Source: Filimonas sp.
Lineage (GTDB): Bacteria > Bacteroidota > Bacteroidia > Chitinophagales > Chitinophagaceae
Direction of reading: 5' to 3'
DNA length: 64,000 nt
NCBI GenBank assembly: GCA_017306865.1
Contig: JAFKHH010000011.1
Coordinates: 1,116,001-1,180,000 of the forward strand
Both the position numbers and the translations under genes were made by a program. This document shows positions 34,746 to 43,245 of this stretch, one piece after another (the first letter of the stretch is position 1; every line of letters begins with the position of its first letter). The notes beneath the pieces are model-generated. The model saw only the letters and a list, made by a program, of their open reading frames with translations. It was not told where the DNA came from and ran no database searches.

Positions 34746-36683
34746 ATGCTAAAACTACTACCCATACCTTTTATTTTTCTTTTGTGTTTTACCGGCCATG
34801 CACAAGCTTTAAATAAGGATAGCCTGCTCCATGCATTGCAAACTGCAAAAGAAGATACCGCCAAGGTCAGGCTGCTGCTGAACGTAGAGAAACTGTACTC
34901 TAACAAAAACTATGATAGTTTTTACTATTACTTAAACAAGGCGGAAGAATTGTCTAAAAAAATAAAGACGGATAAATTTGATTTCTTTATTAATGCAGGC
35001 TTTGTTGAATATTACTATTATAAGAATGATTATAAAAGTGCTACAAAATATGCGTTGCGTGGCAGGGATATTGCAGAAAAGCAAAATGATATGAAGTTGC
35101 TGGCTAAAAGCTACAACAATCTTGCCGCCGTATATAATCACTTTGGCCAGTATCGGTTCGCAATTGACTGCATACTGAAGTGCCTGGATATATCAGAAAA
35201 GACGAAGGATAGCATCAGCCTTCCTGTTCGTAACCTTACGGCTTCTAACACCTATTATAATTTAAAACAATTCAATAAGGCCATTGAGTACGCCCGTAAG
35301 GCGGTTGCGCTTGGGACAATGTTTGATAACGCTTTTGTTATAGGAATGGGTTTGAATAACATGTCGGCAAGCTACTCCTCTCTAAATATGCTTGACAGTT
35401 CTATCAGCATCAGCAAAAGACAACTCGCATTTGCGAAAAAGGAACAGGATATCGGTACTATTAATTATGCCTTGATCAATCTTTGCTATGATAATTTCAG
35501 GGATAACAATAAGAAGGAGTTGGAGTACTATTCAAAAGAATTGATTGCTTATTCCAAAATGATACCGGATAAGCAAGCCAATGCACAAGTGCGTACTGCA
35601 GTAGCATTGAACTTGATTGCACAACAAAAATATGATCTTGCGAAAAGCCAGTTGGATAGTGCTGTTCAAAGTGCAAAAGAAGATGAGAATGATGATGCTT
35701 TGGGAAACTTATACCAGACGTATTCAACGTTCTACTATTTGCAAGGCAATATAAAAGAGGGGGGAAGATATTTTTTTAAATACGACTCGCTTATCTCTGT
35801 CAAAGATATTAAGGAATTGAACTTTTATACAGAAGAGCTGGAAACCAAATATGAGACAGAGAAAAAGGAAACACAAATAAAACTACAGCAGGCGCAGCTT
35901 CGCCAGACAAATACGCTCAATTATGTTTTTATTGGCAGTACTATCGGGCTTCTTATCATCTCCCTACTTATTTACCGGAACTACAGGCATCGCCAAAAGC
36001 TACAGCAGGTAAAGATTGATGAATTGGAAACGGAGAAACAACTTACCGCTACAGAAGCGGTACTGAAGGGGGAGGACCAGGAGCGTACGCGCCTGGCAAA
36101 AGACCTGCATGACGGGTTAGGTGGTATGCTGAGTGGTATAAAATTTTCATTAAGCAATATGAAAGAAAATTTAGTGATGACGCCGGATAATGCACAGGCA
36201 TTTGAGCGCAGTATAGATATGCTGGATAGCTCTATTAAAGAGATGCGACGTGTGGCGCATAACATGATGCCGGAGGTATTGGTAAAATATGGATTGGATA
36301 CAGCGCTAAAAGATTTTTGCAATGATATAACCCTGAGTGGTGCAATACGTGCGAATTACCAGTCCATAGGGATGAATAACGCCTCTATTGAACAAACTAC
36401 GGCGATTGCTGTTTACCGGGTTGTACAGGAGCTGGTGAATAACGCACTAAAGCATGCAAACGCGCAAAATGTGCTGGTGCAGTTGCACCGGTCTGAACAG
36501 GAACGGTCGCTGGCTATTACTGTAGAAGATGATGGAAAAGGTTTTGATGTGGGAGGCTTAACCCAGTCTGGTGGCATGGGCTGGCAGAATATTCAAAACC
36601 GGGTAGATTTTTTGAAGGGCAAATTTGATATCCAGTCTTCGCAAGGCAAAGGTACTTCTGTAATGATAGAAATTAATATTTAA
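34746..36683 (+). CDS. TPR-sensor histidine kinase (HisKA_3/NarX type)
   Basis: 645 residues. A signal peptide (cleaved after G-H-A-Q, 20) leads to a periplasmic TPR array at about 30-360. A coiled coil and one membrane segment (391-411) follow, then HisKA_3 with phospho-acceptor His455 in K-D-L-H-D-G-L-G-G-M-L, and an HATPase domain with N-N-A-L-K-H-A and D-D-G-K-G-F-D. TPR-fused kinases of this form are frequent in Bacteroidota. The response regulator overlaps its stop by one base (TAATG), so translation is coupled. The gene is divergent from the envelope operons and is the best candidate for sensing their state. Confidence 0.94.
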   Translation: MLKLLPIPFIFLLCFTGHAQALNKDSLLHALQTAKEDTAKVRLLLNVEKLYSNKNYDSFYYYLNKAEELSKKIKTDKFDFFINAGFVEYYYYKNDYKSATKYALRGRDIAEKQNDMKLLAKSYNNLAAVYNHFGQYRFAIDCILKCLDISEKTKDSISLPVRNLTASNTYYNLKQFNKAIEYARKAVALGTMFDNAFVIGMGLNNMSASYSSLNMLDSSISISKRQLAFAKKEQDIGTINYALINLCYDNFRDNNKKELEYYSKELIAYSKMIPDKQANAQVRTAVALNLIAQQKYDLAKSQLDSAVQSAKEDENDDALGNLYQTYSTFYYLQGNIKEGGRYFFKYDSLISVKDIKELNFYTEELETKYETEKKETQIKLQQAQLRQTNTLNYVFIGSTIGLLIISLLIYRNYRHRQKLQQVKIDELETEKQLTATEAVLKGEDQERTRLAKDLHDGLGGMLSGIKFSLSNMKENLVMTPDNAQAFERSIDMLDSSIKEMRRVAHNMMPEVLVKYGLDTALKDFCNDITLSGAIRANYQSIGMNNASIEQTTAIAVYRVVQELVNNALKHANAQNVLVQLHRSEQERSLAITVEDDGKGFDVGGLTQSGGMGWQNIQNRVDFLKGKFDIQSSQGKGTSVMIEINI

Positions 36684-37297
36684 TGAAGGCAAGTGTTTTT
36701 ATAGTGGATGATCATTATATGGTAATAGAGGGCATCCGTTCTTTATTGCACAATGAAAAAAGTATTGAGTGGATGGGGCATGCAACAAATGCCGCATCCT
36801 GTCTTGGTTTTTTAAAGCAACAGCAACCGGATGTAATATTAATGGATGTGAACTTGCCGGATAAGAGTGGTACTGATCTATGTAAAGAAGTAAAACAGCT
36901 TTATCCTGCTATAATCGTGTTGGGGCTTAGTACATTTAACCAGCAAGCTATTATCCGCAACATGGTAGATAACGGTGCATCTGGCTATGTGCTAAAGAAT
37001 GCTACAAAGGAAGAACTGCTGGAAGCCATTAGCGTTGTAATGAAAGGGCATACTTTTTTCAGTATAGAAGCTGCACGCTCATTGAAAGAAACCCATCCGC
37101 AACAGCCAATGATCACCCGGCGCGAAAGAGAAGTGCTGCAGTTGATTGCTGAGGGGCTTACAAACGCAGAGATAGCAGAAAAACTATTTATCAGTATTCC
37201 AACCGTTAATACACACCGTAAAAGCCTGTTAGAAAAGTTTGAAGTAAAGAACACCGCTACGCTGATCAGCAAAGCGGTGCGGCTGGCGCTGGTATAA
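36683..37297 (+). CDS. NarL/FixJ family response regulator
   Basis: 204 residues. A receiver domain has D9/D10 and phospho-acceptor Asp55 (V-I-L-M-D-V-N-L-P). A LuxR-type helix-turn-helix follows at about 135-200 (R-E-R-E-V-L-Q-L-I-A-E-G-L-T-N-A-E-I-A, T-V-N-T-H-R-K-S-L-L). Its partner is the overlapping TPR kinase. As a dimeric LuxR-type DNA binder it could recognise the AATCAT-N8-ATGATT dyads upstream of the neighbouring operons; this is inference. Confidence 0.95.
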   Translation: MKASVFIVDDHYMVIEGIRSLLHNEKSIEWMGHATNAASCLGFLKQQQPDVILMDVNLPDKSGTDLCKEVKQLYPAIIVLGLSTFNQQAIIRNMVDNGASGYVLKNATKEELLEAISVVMKGHTFFSIEAARSLKETHPQQPMITRREREVLQLIAEGLTNAEIAEKLFISIPTVNTHRKSLLEKFEVKNTATLISKAVRLALV

Positions 37298-37300
37298 ATA

Positions 37301-37975
37301 CTATGGCTTCAATATAGCTGCTATTTCTTTAAACCCTTTTTGTTGTGCATGTTGCAATGGCGTTACGCCGTCGTGGTCTGGGATATCCAGTTTTGCACCG
37401 GCATCTTTTAGTATCTGTACGATCTCCTGGTATTTTTTGCTACCATCACCCAAAACAATGGCTTCCATAAGTCCTGTCCAGCCCAGGCGGTTTACATGGT
37501 TAACAGGAAAGTTTTTGGTGTTAGCCAACAACCTTACTGTTTCTATATGCCCGCGTTCACATGCGGGAATAAGTGCAGTGCCATTATACCGGTTAAAGAC
37601 ATCAAACCTCGCACCGTTATCCAGAAATAGTTTTACCAACTCCGTTTGTCCACTAGCTCCTGCAAAGAGAAATGGGCTATCTGCATTGTCTGCCTGTTGG
37701 TTTACATCAGCTTTATATTTTATCAGCAATGTAGCCATTTCGGTTTGATGGCTGTTAACAGCCATCAGCAGCAGGCTTCGTTTGCTGTTATCCGTTGTAT
37801 TTACATTTGCTCCGCTTTTCAGTGCAGCCTCTACACCCTGCACATCGTTTTGCGCCACTAAGTGTATGATGTCTTTATCTTTCATTATCGCGGTATTTAG
37901 CTGTTCAGGTTTTGGCGCAGAGCAACAAAAGGTAACAGGTAAACTCAATGCCATTAATAAAACAACGGTTTTCAT
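37301..37975 (-). CDS. Secreted ankyrin-repeat protein
   Basis: Start at 37975 gives M-K-T-V-V-L-L-M-A-L-S-L-P-V-T-F-C-C-S-A-P as export signal; either Cys could be a lipidation site but the lipobox is weak. Residues about 35-224 hold five to six ankyrin repeats (D-V-Q-G-V-E-A-A-L-K-S-G-A-N-V-N-T, G-Q-T-E-L-V-K-L-F-L-D-N-G-A). It likely mediates protein contacts in the periplasm. It follows the amidohydrolase gene by 13 bases in the same direction. Secreted ankyrin proteins often protect against or partner a neighbouring enzyme. Confidence 0.9.
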   Translation of the reverse strand: MKTVVLLMALSLPVTFCCSAPKPEQLNTAIMKDKDIIHLVAQNDVQGVEAALKSGANVNTTDNSKRSLLLMAVNSHQTEMATLLIKYKADVNQQADNADSPFLFAGASGQTELVKLFLDNGARFDVFNRYNGTALIPACERGHIETVRLLANTKNFPVNHVNRLGWTGLMEAIVLGDGSKKYQEIVQILKDAGAKLDIPDHDGVTPLQHAQQKGFKEIAAILKP

Positions 37976-37988
37976 ACAATTCGGTTTT

Positions 37989-39335
37989 TTAAAAAACAAT
38001 ATTCCCTTGATACACCAGGGAGGTTACCGGGGATATGCGTGAAACTGCTTCTGCGGAACAGCTTGCATGTAAGAAAACCAGGTCAGCAGCATCCCCGCTT
38101 TTAGGCCATTGCTGTATGCCTTTATCATCTAGTGGCAGGGTACCGGCAGTGGCTAATTTCAACATCCGGGATAAGCCAAATTCGGTAGAAGGGCCATATA
38201 GCTGCGCAGCAATGTTTGCTTTTTGCAGTACGCTTCCGGATCCGAACGTGCTCCAGTGGTCAATAATGCAGTCGTTGCCGGTCATCACCTTTACACCATG
38301 CTTCAGTAGTGTAGGGATCGGCATAATCAGCCCACCAAAGGGAACTGTTGAGTTAATACCAATCTGGGCGTTGGCTAGTTTTTCGGACACTTCATCCAGT
38401 TTATTCTTATCCAGTTTCGCTAAAATAAAGCAGTGGCTCAGGTAAGTTTTACCTTTAAGTACGGGGTTCTCGTTTACTTTATCTACCAGGTATTCTACTG
38501 TTTTCAATCCCGAATCACCTTGCTCGTGCAGGTGCAGATCTATGCCCTTGTTGTTGTCCAATGCCAATTGTACGGTAAAGTCCATCGTCTTTTCAATAGC
38601 GCCGTCTATAGTGTAAGGGTCAACGCCTCCAATGAAATCAATATCCATCTTTGCCGCCTCTTTCATATAAGGAACACTGTCTGTGTAGAAAATACCATGT
38701 TGTGGAAATGCTACGAGTTCTGCACCAAAAACATTCTTTTTGTTTTCCAGTGCCAGTTGCAGGTGCTTCAACGAATCCAGCTTAGACGTCGGTTCTATAT
38801 TTACCTGGCTACGTGCAAAGGCTGTTCCCTTTGACTGCAGCAGCTCGATCATTCTTTCTGCTTTGGCGGTAGAATTTTTTAATAGCTCTGGTATTATTTT
38901 CTGTTCCAGGGCAATCATGCCTTTGATGCCGCCGGAGACTGGTCTTCTTGCCTGCCATTTTTCACTATAGCGGGTTTTGTCTATATGTATGTGCATGTCC
39001 TTAAATGCAGGCAGCATCAGCATTCCCTTTGCATCAATGGCGGTAGCATTGGGTTGATTCGGGCTTATCTTTTTAATTTTCCCGTTTTCTATTTCAATGC
39101 AGAAGAGTGCGGTCTTAGTCGTAATTACTTCTTCACCGTCGTATTCGAAACCTGTTTCTAAAAGAACGTTTTTTATGGTATAGCTTTTACCTGCTTTACC
39201 TTCGAGTGCATTTTCCTGTGCAGTTGTTTCATTTTTATCCCTGGCAAATAATACGCGTGGCGAAAGTGCAGCGCCTGTTATACCCAATACTGCATTTTGA
39301 ATAAATTGCTTACGTGGTAGTGATGACCGGCTCAT
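37989..39335 (-). CDS. Exported amidohydrolase (cytosine-deaminase-like)
   Basis: 448 residues. The N-terminus (S-R-S-S-L-P-R-K-Q-F-I-Q-N-A-V-L-G-I-T-G-A-A-L) resembles a Tat-type or similar export signal with only one of the two arginines clear. Metal-binding blocks of the amidohydrolase superfamily follow: H-I-H-I-D-K, D-L-H-L-H-E-Q-G, L-S-H-C-F-I and G-N-D-C-I-I-D. The D-K after the first His pair and the H-x-H-E block fit the cytosine deaminase/isoguanine group. Substrate unknown. Operon with the ankyrin gene. Confidence 0.88.
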   Translation of the reverse strand: MSRSSLPRKQFIQNAVLGITGAALSPRVLFARDKNETTAQENALEGKAGKSYTIKNVLLETGFEYDGEEVITTKTALFCIEIENGKIKKISPNQPNATAIDAKGMLMLPAFKDMHIHIDKTRYSEKWQARRPVSGGIKGMIALEQKIIPELLKNSTAKAERMIELLQSKGTAFARSQVNIEPTSKLDSLKHLQLALENKKNVFGAELVAFPQHGIFYTDSVPYMKEAAKMDIDFIGGVDPYTIDGAIEKTMDFTVQLALDNNKGIDLHLHEQGDSGLKTVEYLVDKVNENPVLKGKTYLSHCFILAKLDKNKLDEVSEKLANAQIGINSTVPFGGLIMPIPTLLKHGVKVMTGNDCIIDHWSTFGSGSVLQKANIAAQLYGPSTEFGLSRMLKLATAGTLPLDDKGIQQWPKSGDAADLVFLHASCSAEAVSRISPVTSLVYQGNIVF

Positions 39336-39439
39336 ATAAATAATCTTTAACTGGATTTAACTCAAGAAAGAAGTGGAATACAAAAGTATTATCAATCTTT
39401 CCGGCAGGGTTGAGCCATTCCTTCCGGTGCTTGTAATAT

Positions 39440-40312
39440 TTATAACTGTTCCCGGAACGCGGTAGGGCTTAATCCCGTTTGATGTTTAAAGAAGTTGGAA
39501 AAGTAAGCGTGGTCTGCAAAGCCGAGATCAAAGGCAACTTCCTTAATGCTGGCGCCGGTAGTTTGCAACAACCGTTTTGCTTCCAGGCACACACGTTGCT
39601 GTATGAGTTGTGTAGCAGAAATTTTCAGGTTTCTTTTACAGAGAATATTCAGGTAGTTCGCTGAGATGTGCAGTTTGTCTGCATAAAAGGCAACAAATTT
39701 TTGTTCTTTAAAATGTTCATCGATCAGTAGGTTAAACTTTGCCAGCCGGGGATTAGATTGATACACTTTAAACTCCGTAAAAGTATTCTCCGCTTCTCTG
39801 CTTACGATAGCTGCAATAACTGCGGAGCGGGCTGTAATCAACTGCATGAGTGGAACGGGGTTTTTCAATTCTGCCCTGATCGCATCAAACTCATGAAACA
39901 GGAGACGGAAAGAGTGAAGGGATAATGCTATAACAGGATGGTTCTGGTAATTGGTAAAAGAGAACCGGAAATACGGGGCAAACTGTTCGAGAAAAGATGC
40001 CTCCATCATTAACTGGTAACCTGAAGATTTTGGTTCAATATCCCATTTGTGCACCTGCCCGGGAAAAAGAATGTGTATTTGCCTGTTGCCTATGCGGTAG
40101 TCCACAGAGTCTATGGTATGTATGCCTTTTGCTTTTTCAAAAAGTATGATGACGAAGAAATCATGTTTGTGCGGTTTTTCAATATGCTTTTCACCATGCA
40201 GGTAGTTGAATAAGAGGGTGTCTCCACCTGCATCCTGTCCCTTCCTGAACTCCTGTATGTTTAGTACAGGCACCAGGTTGTTTTCTTTATTTGTATGCTT
40301 ACGTTTGATCAT
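39440..40312 (-). CDS. AraC family transcriptional regulator
   Basis: Start at 40312 (M-I-K-R-K-H-T-N-K-E-N) gives 290 residues; the frame is open to 40408 and could begin there. A cupin sensor domain (P-H-K-H-D-F-F-V-I-I-L-F, F-P-G-Q-V-H-K-W) is followed by the two-helix-turn-helix domain ending A-F-D-L-G-F-A-D-H-A-Y-F-S-N-F-F-K-H-Q-T-G-L-S-P. It lies 104 bases from the amidohydrolase start on the same strand and may regulate it. Confidence 0.91.
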   Translation of the reverse strand: MIKRKHTNKENNLVPVLNIQEFRKGQDAGGDTLLFNYLHGEKHIEKPHKHDFFVIILFEKAKGIHTIDSVDYRIGNRQIHILFPGQVHKWDIEPKSSGYQLMMEASFLEQFAPYFRFSFTNYQNHPVIALSLHSFRLLFHEFDAIRAELKNPVPLMQLITARSAVIAAIVSREAENTFTEFKVYQSNPRLAKFNLLIDEHFKEQKFVAFYADKLHISANYLNILCKRNLKISATQLIQQRVCLEAKRLLQTTGASIKEVAFDLGFADHAYFSNFFKHQTGLSPTAFREQL

Positions 40313-40561
40313 ATCAATACAATCGCTTTCGTGAAAGGCAGCTTCTTTGTTGTCTTCTGCGGATAAGAGCGACTTGTGAAATTTATAAAATAATTCAGAA
40401 TTAAACAATTGTTCCGGGTGACAGGGTGCTGATGCGTGGTTATATGTTTATTGAAATGCAGAAGCTGATTTGTTTAGCGCTTAATATGTATTGCCAAAGT
40501 GAGCTTCGCGATAAGGTAGTGCGCTTGCCGGGAAATGTGGGAACCTGACTGACTGTAAAAA

Positions 40562-40674
40562 AGCAGGCTAATACATAGTGTAAACCGATCAGTGCCGTTT
40601 GGGACAGGGTGCATACAAATATTGCCGGCACCCTTTACACGGGCTGATTGCAAAGTTGTGTGTATTAGCCTGCT
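40562..40674. repeat. Nested perfect palindromes (cruciform-like element)
   Basis: Three perfect stems nest in order. AGCAGGCTAATACA (40562-40575) pairs with TGTATTAGCCTGCT (40661-40674). GTGTAAA (40578-40584) pairs with TTTACAC (40634-40640). GGGTGC (40607-40612) pairs with GCACCC (40628-40633). It lies in the 400-base gap between the AraC start and the hydrolase stop, in which I see no gene. It could be an insertion remnant, a structured RNA or a terminator complex. Confidence 0.65.
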
Positions 40675-40712
40675 GCTGTTTATTTTATCAATAAAGAATG
40701 GAGTATCCGCTG

Positions 40713-41555
40713 TTATTTCACTCTGGCGTTTAACCAATCCAAAATGTCGTTCATTACTATTTCTTTGTCTATATCATTTAACAGGTCGTGGTAATGTCCT
40801 TCATACAATTTGATGGCTTTGTCTTCAGAAGAAACATTGTCATAAAAATACTGGCTGCCACTTGGTTTGGTGGCTTTGTCTGCAGTGCCATGTAAGATAA
40901 GAATAGGCAATTTTATTACTGCAGCTTCTGATTTTAGTTTCTCGTCAGCAAGTGCAAGTTGCTGTACTGTTTTGGTAGGTTGCACTTCGTGCGCAATGAG
41001 CGGATCGTTGTTCATAAAATCCACGACTGCCTGGTTGCGGGAAAAATCTTCGTTCTTCAATTTTAAAACATGCGCGTGCGGGAAAATATGGCTAATGCCT
41101 TTCAGTACAGCAATGGCAAAATCGGGAGCGGGCACCTGGAATGCAAAACTTTCACAAATGAAACCACTTAGTTTGTTTTGATAACTTAACGTGTAAACAG
41201 CCGACATAACACCTCCGGCGCTATGCCCTAAAATAAAAGTGGGTAAACCAGGCTGGGCTGTTTGCGCAATATCCACCAGTTGATCAAGCGCTGTTACAAA
41301 TAAATTGTAGTCGGCAATATAAAATCGCTCGCCATCTGACTTTCCTCTACCCGGAAAGTCAATTGCATACACTTCATAGTCCTGTGCGGTTAATTGATCC
41401 GCTACCCATTCGTAGTAGCCGCCGTGCGAGTTAAATCCATGCGCAATAACAACAAGCGCTTTTGGCTGGCCGGCGGGTTTCCAATTCCTGTAGAATACGT
41501 TCAGCCCATCTGCTGCAACGAAAGTGTTAGTTAGTGGTTGACTGGTTGCTGTCAT
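40713..41555 (-). CDS. Monoacylglycerol lipase-like alpha/beta hydrolase
   Basis: 280 residues of the lysophospholipase/monoglyceride lipase type. V-I-A-H-G-F-N-S-H-G-G-Y-Y is the oxyanion region, G-H-S-A-G-G-V-M-S-A the nucleophile elbow, I-L-H-G-T-A-D-K-A-T holds the Asp, and Y-E-G-H-Y-H-D-L-L-N the catalytic His. No signal peptide, so it should act in the cytoplasm or at the inner membrane. Monocistronic. Confidence 0.9.
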   Translation of the reverse strand: MTATSQPLTNTFVAADGLNVFYRNWKPAGQPKALVVIAHGFNSHGGYYEWVADQLTAQDYEVYAIDFPGRGKSDGERFYIADYNLFVTALDQLVDIAQTAQPGLPTFILGHSAGGVMSAVYTLSYQNKLSGFICESFAFQVPAPDFAIAVLKGISHIFPHAHVLKLKNEDFSRNQAVVDFMNNDPLIAHEVQPTKTVQQLALADEKLKSEAAVIKLPILILHGTADKATKPSGSQYFYDNVSSEDKAIKLYEGHYHDLLNDIDKEIVMNDILDWLNARVK

Positions 41556-41783
41556 TTTATGTGATTTTTAGTGTTTAAAGTTTAATCGGGACTGTGGTGT
41601 TCCAAATTAATTAAATTTCTCCAGCAGTAAAATACCATAGCAGGAGTTGCGTAATAGTATTGTAAAAATAATCTTGTAACAGGCGTATAAGCCCTGACAT
41701 AGGGTTGTCATACCCCCTCATTCATCTTTGTGCAATGCAGATCGACACTTTGTTGATTGGCTTAATTTTTAAAAACAAAGAAA

Positions 41784-42176
41784 ATGGAAAAACAAACGTT
41801 CGACCCTTGGGTATGGGGCAAAAACACCAACTCGGTACAGGCTGTAGAAGTAAAAAATGTAGAAGGTACATTGTATTGTTCAGGACAGGTAGCGATAGAC
41901 GCGAGTGGCGTACCTAGCAGTGCAGATATGAGAAGTCAATTGGTGCAGACAATTGCCAACCTGGAGGAGTTAATTGCTGCATCCGGGTATGAGTGTAAAA
42001 ACATTGTTCGGTTAAATGTTTATACAACTTCTGTACAGGAATTTTTCACTACCTGTATGGATGTATATGTGCCATTCATTCACAGCCATGGTCTACAGCA
42101 GGCCACCACATTATTAGAGGTAAAAGGTTTGTTTGCTACATTAACAGTAGAGCTGGAAGCAACTGTTGTAAAATAA
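41784..42176 (+). CDS. Rid (YjgF/YER057c/UK114) family protein without the RidA arginine
   Basis: 130 residues covering the full Rid fold (G-T-L-Y-C-S-G-Q-V-A-I-D, A-A-S-G-Y-E-C-K-N-I-V-R-L-N-V-Y-T-T). In RidA imine deaminases a conserved Arg (Arg105 in E. coli) lies in a P-A-R-x-x-V-E-V context. Here the matching segment reads Q-A-T-T-L-L-E-V, so the Arg is replaced by Thr. It should therefore belong to another Rid subfamily and probably does not hydrolyse the same enamines. An AraC-GyrI regulator follows after a terminator-like palindrome. Confidence 0.9.
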   Translation: MEKQTFDPWVWGKNTNSVQAVEVKNVEGTLYCSGQVAIDASGVPSSADMRSQLVQTIANLEELIAASGYECKNIVRLNVYTTSVQEFFTTCMDVYVPFIHSHGLQQATTLLEVKGLFATLTVELEATVVK

Positions 42177-42188
42177 TGTTCATTCGCA

Positions 42189-42219
42189 CAAAGGAGTTAA
42201 TTGGCCATTGACTCCTTTG
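42189..42219 (+). terminator. Terminator-like palindrome after the Rid gene
   Basis: CAAAGGAGT (42189-42197) and ACTCCTTTG (42211-42219) flank TTAATTGGCCATTG, which is itself nearly self-complementary. It starts 13 bases after the stop codon. No long T-tract follows, so it might also be a protein-binding site. Confidence 0.5.
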
Positions 42220-42328
42220 CTCATTTGCCGTATAGCTGCATTGTGGCAATGTCTATGGAAACGCAATGCAGCTTTTTTTTATAGTTGCAATTATTTCAGC
42301 TAATTTGTATCTGCTAAACCGGGTTGAA

Positions 42329-43165
42329 ATGAACGGAAACAGCGCTGCAAATCTGTATTGCGTTTATAACACGCTCCACTTTATTGAAAGTAACTACGAC
42401 AGGGAAATCTCTGTGAAGGAGCTGGAAGCAGTTTCTAACTATTCTTACAGGAACATTCAACGGATTTTCAGATATACTTGCGGAGAAACGATTGGCGCGT
42501 ATCAGAAACGGCTGAGAGCGGAGAATGCCTATAAAATGATGCTGTATAGTAAAGAAAGCATCACCTCTATAGCGCTCAGTGTAGGGTTTGCTAACCTGGC
42601 ATCGTTTTCTAAAGCTTTTAAGCAAATCTTTCATTGCTCACCTAAAGAAGCACAATCAAATAAAAAATTATTATTCAGCAAAGCTGGTATTACGCCTGTA
42701 GAATCTGCTATTGTATTGGATCCCGCAATAATCTATTTACCTCCCACGAAAGTGTATTATGAAAGCGCTTTTTTGGCCTATGAAAATGAACAGATCGAAC
42801 TATTGTGGAGCCGGTTTATGCAAAACGAATTTCCGGAAGAAGGAACTGCTTATTTTGGCCTGGTAGCAGATGAACCTTTAATAAGAGAAGACCTGGCGTG
42901 CAGGTATGATGCCTGCGCTTCTGTACAGGCAAAGCATAAAAGCCTGCCTTCGAAAACGATACAGGGCGGCAGATATGCAGAGTTTATACATGCAGGTAGT
43001 TACGAAACCATAGAGGAAACATATAAAAATATTTATGCAGGATGGATATTGGAATCAGACCTGGAATTTGCCCATACACCAATTGTTGAAAGATATTTAA
43101 AGCACGCTGACAACACTGAATCCCAGGAAAACCAGGTGACAAGTATCCTGTTGCCAATTAAATAA
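42329..43165 (+). CDS. AraC-type regulator with C-terminal GyrI-like effector domain
   Basis: Start at 42329 (M-N-G-N-S-A-A-N) gives 278 residues; the frame extends upstream through a hydrophobic non-coding-like stretch. The DNA-binding domain is N-terminal (E-L-E-A-V-S-N-Y-S-Y-R-N-I-Q-R-I-F, V-G-F-A-N-L-A-S-F-S-K-A-F-K). A GyrI/BmrR-like ligand domain (about 120-278) follows, with G-G-R-Y-A-E-F-I-H-A-G-S-Y-E-T-I. This order is that of Rob/SoxS-like multidrug-sensing regulators. It may control the Rid gene. Confidence 0.9.
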   Translation: MNGNSAANLYCVYNTLHFIESNYDREISVKELEAVSNYSYRNIQRIFRYTCGETIGAYQKRLRAENAYKMMLYSKESITSIALSVGFANLASFSKAFKQIFHCSPKEAQSNKKLLFSKAGITPVESAIVLDPAIIYLPPTKVYYESAFLAYENEQIELLWSRFMQNEFPEEGTAYFGLVADEPLIREDLACRYDACASVQAKHKSLPSKTIQGGRYAEFIHAGSYETIEETYKNIYAGWILESDLEFAHTPIVERYLKHADNTESQENQVTSILLPIK

Positions 43166-43205
43166 GATTGTCAATTTTGGACAACATTGCGCCTATCCGT
43201 TCATC

Positions 43206-43213
43206 TAGTTTTG
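43206..43213 (+). promoter_or_regulatory. Candidate -7 element for the agmatine-deiminase-like gene
   Basis: TAGTTTTG, a perfect TAnnTTTG match identical to that before the S41 gene, 32 bases upstream of the start codon. The nearest TTG (43187-43189) is 16 bases away, slightly short. Confidence 0.42.
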
Positions 43214-43245
43214 TTGTATCATAAATACAACATACTTATTTAATC

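Noticed and set aside
41705-41917. 70-codon frame overlapping the Rid gene start
   Set aside because: It is in another frame, overlaps the well-supported Rid gene and has no ribosome binding context.
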